DNA of 64,000 nt from Dama dama (lineage: Eukaryota > Chordata > Mammalia > Artiodactyla > Cervidae), in contig NC_083696.1 in assembly GCF_033118175.1 (NCBI RefSeq), positions 41,153,001 through 41,217,000 of the forward strand, in the 5' to 3' direction. This document shows, piece by piece, positions 60,096 through 64,000 of this stretch. Made by a program: the position numbers and the translations under genes. The first letter of the stretch is position 1, and each line of letters opens with the position of its first letter. A model generated the notes under the pieces. It saw only the letters and a program-made list of their open reading frames with translations, did not search any database and was not told the DNA's origin.

Positions 60096-62165
60096 AGATA
60101 AAATCATTCCCAGGTAAATAAAAACTAAGAGATCATGTTCCTGGAAGACTCTGCTCTACAGGAAATACTAGAACATAAATCTTTTATCCCTCAGCATAAG
60201 AAAACAATACCAGATGGCAACTTGGAGCCACAGGAAGGAAGAATGTTGGCAATGATCTATATGGAGGTAAATATAAAGTGATTATATGAATATAGTTTTT
60301 CTTCATGTCTTAAAAAAATTGTAAGGTTGTTTACTGTAAGACTGTTTAAAGCAATAGCTAAAAGATTGTACTGCTGAGTTTATAACATATATCCAGTTTG
60401 TGTCTCTGGGTATTTATTCATAAAGAGGAGAGAAATATGGAACTATGCTGGAGCAAAATTTCTATATTTTACTGGAATTAAGTATGCATTAATGTAAAAT
60501 AGATTGTGATATGTGAAAGATACTGAAATACATAGAACAAACACACATAGACACACACACAGTTGACAGAGGAACTTAAATGGTACACTAAAAAATATTT
60601 AACACAAAAGAAGGCAGTAAAGAAAAAATGGAGGGGAAAGAAAAAGACCTGAGACATACAGAAAACAAACAGCAAATGGCAGACATATAGTCAACAATAT
60701 AAATACTAACACTTAATATAAATGTATTAAACAGGCCAATCCAAAAGCAGATTGTCAGACTGGGTAAAAAAAAAAAAAAATCTAGATATAGGCTGTTTAC
60801 AAAATATACATTTTATTAATAATCAAAGACATAAACAGGTTGAAAATAGAAGAACAGAAAATACATACCAAACAGTAACCATAAAAAAGCTAGATTGGCT
60901 ACACTAACATCAGACAGAATAGACTTTAAGGCGATATTTACTAGAGATGAAAAGGCACATTTCACAATGGTAAGAGTTAATTCATCAGTAAGATACAGTG
61001 ATTATAAATATGTACATTTATTGTAAGTATAGATGTATGTGTAGCCAAAGGCAAATATCTGAAGAAAAAATTGACAAAGTTTAAAGGATTAAACTTGAAA
61101 AGATTTCAATATTCCTGTCTTTGATATCACAAATAGAAAATTAGGAAAGATACAGAAGACTTGAACAACATTAGTAAACCAACTGAACTGAGTACATAAA
61201 ACAGTCCACCCCAAAACAGCAGAATGCATATATATCCTTTTCAACTACAAAAGGAACTCCCAGGACAGATTCTATACTAGGCCATAAAACGAGTCTCAAT
61301 AAAATTAAAACACCTGAAATAATACAAAGTATGTTTTCCAAACACATCAGAATAAGACTATAAAACAAAAACAGAATAGGAAGTACCCAAATATCTGGAA
61401 ATTAAACTGCAACCTCTAAATAATTCAAAGAAGGCAGTACAAGAGAAATTAGGAAGTAACTCAAACTGAAAGAAAGCACAAAACAAATATCAAAAAATCA
61501 TGAGTTATAGCTAATGCAATGGTCAGAGGGAAGTTTACATCTTTAAACTATAAGAGAAAGAAAGGCAGCAATAAACTTACATATTTATGATAGAGGTGTC
61601 AAGTTAAATCAAGAAAGGACAGTGTTTTTTAAGAATCAGTGTTATGACTTACATGCAACAAAATGAATTTAGACCACTACCTCATATTCTCCACAAAAGT
61701 TAAGTCAAACTGGATCACAGACCTAAACGTAACAGTGAAACAATAAAGCCTCCTAAAATAACACAGAAAATCTTTATGACTCTGAGTTAGGGAACAATTT
61801 ATTAGATTTGAAAACAAAAACACAATCCGTGAAAGAAAAAAACTAATAATAGACAGTCAAATTAAAAATGTTTGATACTTAAAAGACTCCATTAATAAAA
61901 ATGAAAAGATAAGCCACAGACTAAGAGAAAAAGTTTGCAGATCATGTATCTTGATAAAGGGCTTATATTTCTCACTCATCAGAATTCTTAACACACTCCA
62001 TGAAAAGAAAACAAAAAAACTGGTGAAAACTCTGAATAGACATTTCATCAAAATAGATAAATGAATGACAAATAAGCACAGGAAAAGATGCTCAACATCA
62101 TCTAGGGAAATGCAAATTAAAACCCACAATGATATTCTGTAATAACCTTAAATGGGAAAAGAAAC
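60096..62165 (+). mobile_element. L1 sequence, sense
   Basis: Sequential L1 blocks: ctacaggaaatactag, gtcagactgggtaaaaaaaa, ccaaaacagcagaatgcata, gctaatgcaatggtcagagg, then ctcactcatcagaattctta and aggaaaagatgctcaacatc. No long frame remains. Antisense to PIWIL2. Confidence 0.7.
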
Positions 62166-62745
62166 TGAAAAGGAATAGATACATGTATAACTGAATCACT
62201 CTGCTGTTTGCCTGAAATTAACACAACATTGTTAATCAGCTATATTCCAATATAAAATAAAAAATTTTAAAAACCCTTAGAAAGCATTAAAATTAAACAC
62301 AGGATCTTAAATGTTCTCACCATAAAAAGAAATAAAACCACAACAAGGTACTACTATGTACTGATCAGAATTTCTAATGTTAAAAAACTGACTGTATCAA
62401 GTGTTGGCGAGAATGTGGAACAAACAGAAATCTCATATATTTGCTGGTGGTAACATAAAATGGTACAGAAACTTTGGAAAACAGTTTCTTAGAAAGCTAA
62501 ATATACACCTATTATTTGACCCACCATTTTACTTCCCAAGTATTACCTAACTAACAGAAATCAGAGTATGTGTCCATGGAAAGACTTGTACTCTAGTATT
62601 TACAGCAACTTCATGTGTAACAGCCAACAAGCGGAAACAACAGGTGAGTAGACTTTAAAAACTGTGGTATATTCATACAAAAGAATATCACTGAGCAATG
62701 AAAAAGAACAAACTTTTGATACACACATCTACAACCAAGAATATA
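62166..62745 (+). mobile_element. L1 tail and following L1 segment
   Basis: gaaattaacacaacattgtt, then cagctatattccaatataaa is a young-looking L1 tail inserted in the older L1, which resumes at about 62276 (acaaggtactactatgtact, gttggcgagaatgtgga). Confidence 0.65.
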
Positions 62746-62873
62746 CTGGGATTTCCCTGGCAGTCCAATGGTTAAGACTCCACACTCTCATGGCTGAGTG
62801 CCTGGGTTTAAATCCTGGTTGGGGAACCAAGATCCCACAAGCTACGTGGCACAGCCAAAAATAAAAAAGTTAT
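62746..62873 (+). repeat. CHR-2-like SINE
   Basis: tgggatttccctggcagtcc to cgtggcacagccaaaaataa. Confidence 0.85.
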
Positions 62874-63145
62874 ATACTATACAATTCTATTTTTATAAAA
62901 TTCTAGAAAAAGCAAACGAACCTCAAGTGACACTGAGAAGATCAGTGTTCACTGCCCATGGGGCAAAGGAAGAATAAAAGTGGGAAGAGGTTTCAGAGAA
63001 ACATGGGCAAATTTTGAGAGGGCAATGAATATGTTCATTTTTTTTCATTATAATGTTTCATAGATAGAAAAATATGTCAAAATTCATCAAAGTGTAGACT
63101 TTTTTTTTAACTTTTTATTTTATATCTGGGTATAGCTGATTAAGG
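62874..63145. other. PIWIL2 upstream intron
   Basis: L1-tail-like DNA may continue here. T-rich near 63030-63115. Nothing firm. Confidence 0.35.
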
Positions 63146-63355
63146 GGTTCCCAGGTGGTGCTAGTGGTAAAAAACCCAGTTGCCAATGCAAGAGGCATAA
63201 GAGATGTGGGTTTAACCCCTGGGTCAGGAAGACCCCCTGAAGAAGAGAATGGCAACCCACTCCAGTATTCTTGTTTGGAGAACCCCATGAGAAGAGGAGC
63301 CTGCTGGGCTACGGTCCACAGGGTCGCACAGAGTCAGACACGACTGAAACAACTC
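63146..63355 (+). repeat. Bov-tA SINE
   Basis: gttcccaggtggtgctagtg to cagacacgactgaaacaact. Confidence 0.9.
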
Positions 63356-63681
63356 AGCACACACACACAGCTGATGAACAAACAACACCGTGGCAGTTTC
63401 TCGGGAAGAGCAAAGGGCACAGTCACACACACACAAGTATCCATTCTCCCTCAACCCTGCCTCCCACCCACGCTGCCACAGAGCAGTGAGCAGAGCTCTG
63501 TAAAGTGTAGACTTTAAATGTGCGCAGCTTACTGAATGTCAACTGTGCCTTTAACAGAGCTGAAAAGAGAAACAGAATGAAAGATCCAGAACTAGACTGA
63601 ACTACAGAATAAGAATGCATATACAGTAATTACTGGTGGCACTGCAAATTAGTGAGAAAAAAAAAGATCATTAAAAAATGG
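63356..63681. other. PIWIL2 upstream intron, no recognised element
   Basis: CA-rich start, then unique-looking DNA. Confidence 0.4.
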
Positions 63682-63985
63682 ACAGGACTTCCCCAGTGGT
63701 AGAGTGGATAGGAACTGGCCTGCCAATGCAGGGTTTGATGCCTGGTTCGGGAGGACTCCACATGCCTCTAAAGCCCATGCCCTCTAGTGCCTGCCCGCTG
63801 CAATTACTGAGCTCATGCGCTGCTCTACAGAAGCCTGTGTGCCTAGAGTCCATGCTCTACAAGAGAAGCTATCACAGTGAGAAGCCCGTGAACCACAACG
63901 AAGAGCAGCCCCTGCTCACTGAGTCTAGAGAAAGCCTGTGCACAGCAACAAAGGCCCAGTGCAGCCAAAAGAAAAACATGGACAG
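63682..63985 (+). repeat. CHR-type SINE, long form
   Basis: gacaggacttccccagtggt, then cagaagcctgtgtgcctaga, then gagaagcccgtgaaccacaa and a cagccaaaag end. Confidence 0.8.
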
Positions 63986-64000
63986 AAATAAATGAAAAGA

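Overview
This is mammalian DNA from a ruminant, most likely a bovid. It is packed with BovB (RTE-type) LINE copies, Bov-tA/Bov-A2 tRNA-derived SINEs and CHR-type cetartiodactyl SINEs, a mix known from ruminants. Older L1, MIR, MaLR-type LTR, Tigger and hAT fossils lie beneath them. I see no bacterial, viral or CRISPR features. The species cannot be fixed from sequence alone.

The one clear protein-coding gene is PIWIL2 (the HILI/MILI PIWI-clade Argonaute), read on the minus strand. Thirteen coding exons, from the PAZ domain to the stop codon, lie between 56212 and 18019. All junctions are GT-AG and every reading phase fits across the splices (1741 coding bases, about 580 codons, no frameshift or stop). 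The slicer residues are all present: Asp at 45162-45164, Glu at 44179-44181, Asp at 19703-19705 and His at 18097-18099. The N-terminal exons must lie beyond 64000. A 24.4-kb intron (19745-44124) is largely a nest of transposons: L1, then SINEs and BovB inserted into it.

To the left (downstream of PIWIL2) is about 9-10 kb of intergenic DNA with a cluster of five BovB fragments, two of them in an inverted pair. Beyond it is a CpG island (6590-7500) with a TATA-like box and a good splice donor, both on the minus strand. In human, SLC39A14 (ZIP14) lies just downstream of PIWIL2 in the same orientation, so I read this as the SLC39A14 promoter and non-coding first exon, and 1-7092 as its first intron. 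No SLC39A14 coding sequence is visible.

Points most worth a second look: (1) an exact 40-bp copy of the start of the PIWIL2 PAZ exon, about 450 bp into the upstream intron, preceded by a credible splice acceptor and running into an in-frame stop; (2) a CpG-dense patch inside a PIWIL2 intron, placed where a promoter for a short PIWI-only transcript could sit; (3) a diverged direct duplication flanking the last PIWIL2 coding exon; (4) a BovB inverted repeat with a GC-enriched patch; (5) paired NRF-1-like palindromes near 4.7 kb.
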